A stretch of 20,047 nt of DNA from an uncultured Oscillospiraceae bacterium (GTDB taxonomy: Bacteria; Bacillota; Clostridia; Oscillospirales; Ruminococcaceae): NCBI GenBank assembly GCA_900547455.1, contig URGV01000037.1, positions 1 through 20,047 of the forward strand. Reading direction: 5' to 3'. The translations under genes and the position numbers were made by a program. Positions 19,743-20,047 of this stretch are shown piece after piece. Below the pieces are notes generated by a model, which did not search any database, was not told the origin of the DNA, and saw only the letters and a list, made by a program, of their open reading frames with translations. Numbering within the stretch: the stretch's first letter is position 1; each line of letters opens with the position of its first letter.

Positions 19743-20047
19743 ACCTGCCGGTGCGGGGTTACCGCCCTTTTCGCGCTCGCTGCGCTGCGCTTCGGCTCGC
19801 GCCGGGCTACCTTCTACCTCCGACCCAGACCGATTTGCCACTTTGAGATAGCGGGAGGAATCGGGCTCATCTTCTCCCCAAGACTGGCAGAGGTCACACC
19901 TCCTGCTTTCAAACCGTGGCGCGGCAGGGCGAACTGGTGGTTCGTGTTGGCCGCACATAGCAGGGGGCCGATTAGAGATAGGAGTTGCTGGGTAGGTGCA
20001 CAAACAGCACAGACTGCACACTCATTTCCTAACTCCCTCTCTCTATA
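19743..20047. other. Unassigned window end
   Basis: No gene can be supported. A minus-strand frame (19710-20021) has a GTG start and a cysteine- and arginine-rich translation that continues into the hairpin array, so I do not call it. The segment 19770-19805 is another GC repeat-rich patch. Confidence 0.4.

Noticed and set aside
19710..20021. A 103-codon minus-strand frame at the window end
   Set aside because: GTG start, unusual Cys/Arg-rich composition and continuation into the hairpin array argue against a gene, though the first part might belong to a dispersed repeat.

Overview
The window looks like chromosomal DNA of a strictly anaerobic, low-oxygen-tolerance Firmicute, most likely a clostridial gut-type bacterium (Oscillospirales/Ruminococcaceae is my best guess). 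The basis is GC-rich coding sequence with strong AAGGAGG ribosome sites, sigma-A style promoters, intrinsic terminators ending in T runs, a class III (anaerobic) ribonucleotide reductase operon, and DUF969/DUF979 membrane proteins. The species cannot be fixed from the sequence.

Layout. 1-500: start of an exported protein gene and secG, both on the minus strand. 500-1030: a gene-free stretch with a nested inverted-repeat element. 1031-3329: metal export module on the minus strand, a P1B-type ATPase and a CsoR-type repressor, with two near-identical operator-like copies at the ATPase promoter. 3479-3565: tRNA-Leu(UAA) on plus, followed by partial copies of its own 3' end and then about 100-bp repeats up to 4090. 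4165-5192: HAD-IIA phosphatase and a small protein (minus). 5381-5809: a membrane-anchored protein of unknown function (plus). 5810-6284: a very AT-rich control region. 6285-9327: nrdD, a 55-residue glycyl-radical-domain gene, and nrdG (plus).

9415-11335: a divergent pair, creatininase-family amidohydrolase (minus) and RpiR-type regulator (plus). 11409-11924: stand-alone GyrI-like domain protein. 12025-15456: a minus-strand operon DUF969 - DUF979 - M29-like aminopeptidase - pyroglutamyl-peptidase, which reads as a system for taking up and/or processing pyroglutamyl peptides. 15969-16898: CobW-family GTPase (minus), divergent from an APH-family kinase (17126-18031, plus). 18016-19412: three uncharacterised Q/P-rich genes (minus) sharing sequence modules. 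19413-20047: no convincing gene; an array of at least eight unrelated GC-rich hairpins and an unassigned tail.

The most striking observation is the anaerobic ribonucleotide reductase. The large subunit stops directly after its zinc-ribbon-like segment. The glycyl radical loop (RRITGYL) that normally forms its C-terminus is encoded by a separate 55-codon gene in another frame, with its own ribosome site, placed between nrdD and the activase gene nrdG. This would make the enzyme a split glycyl radical enzyme with a detachable radical-bearing subunit.
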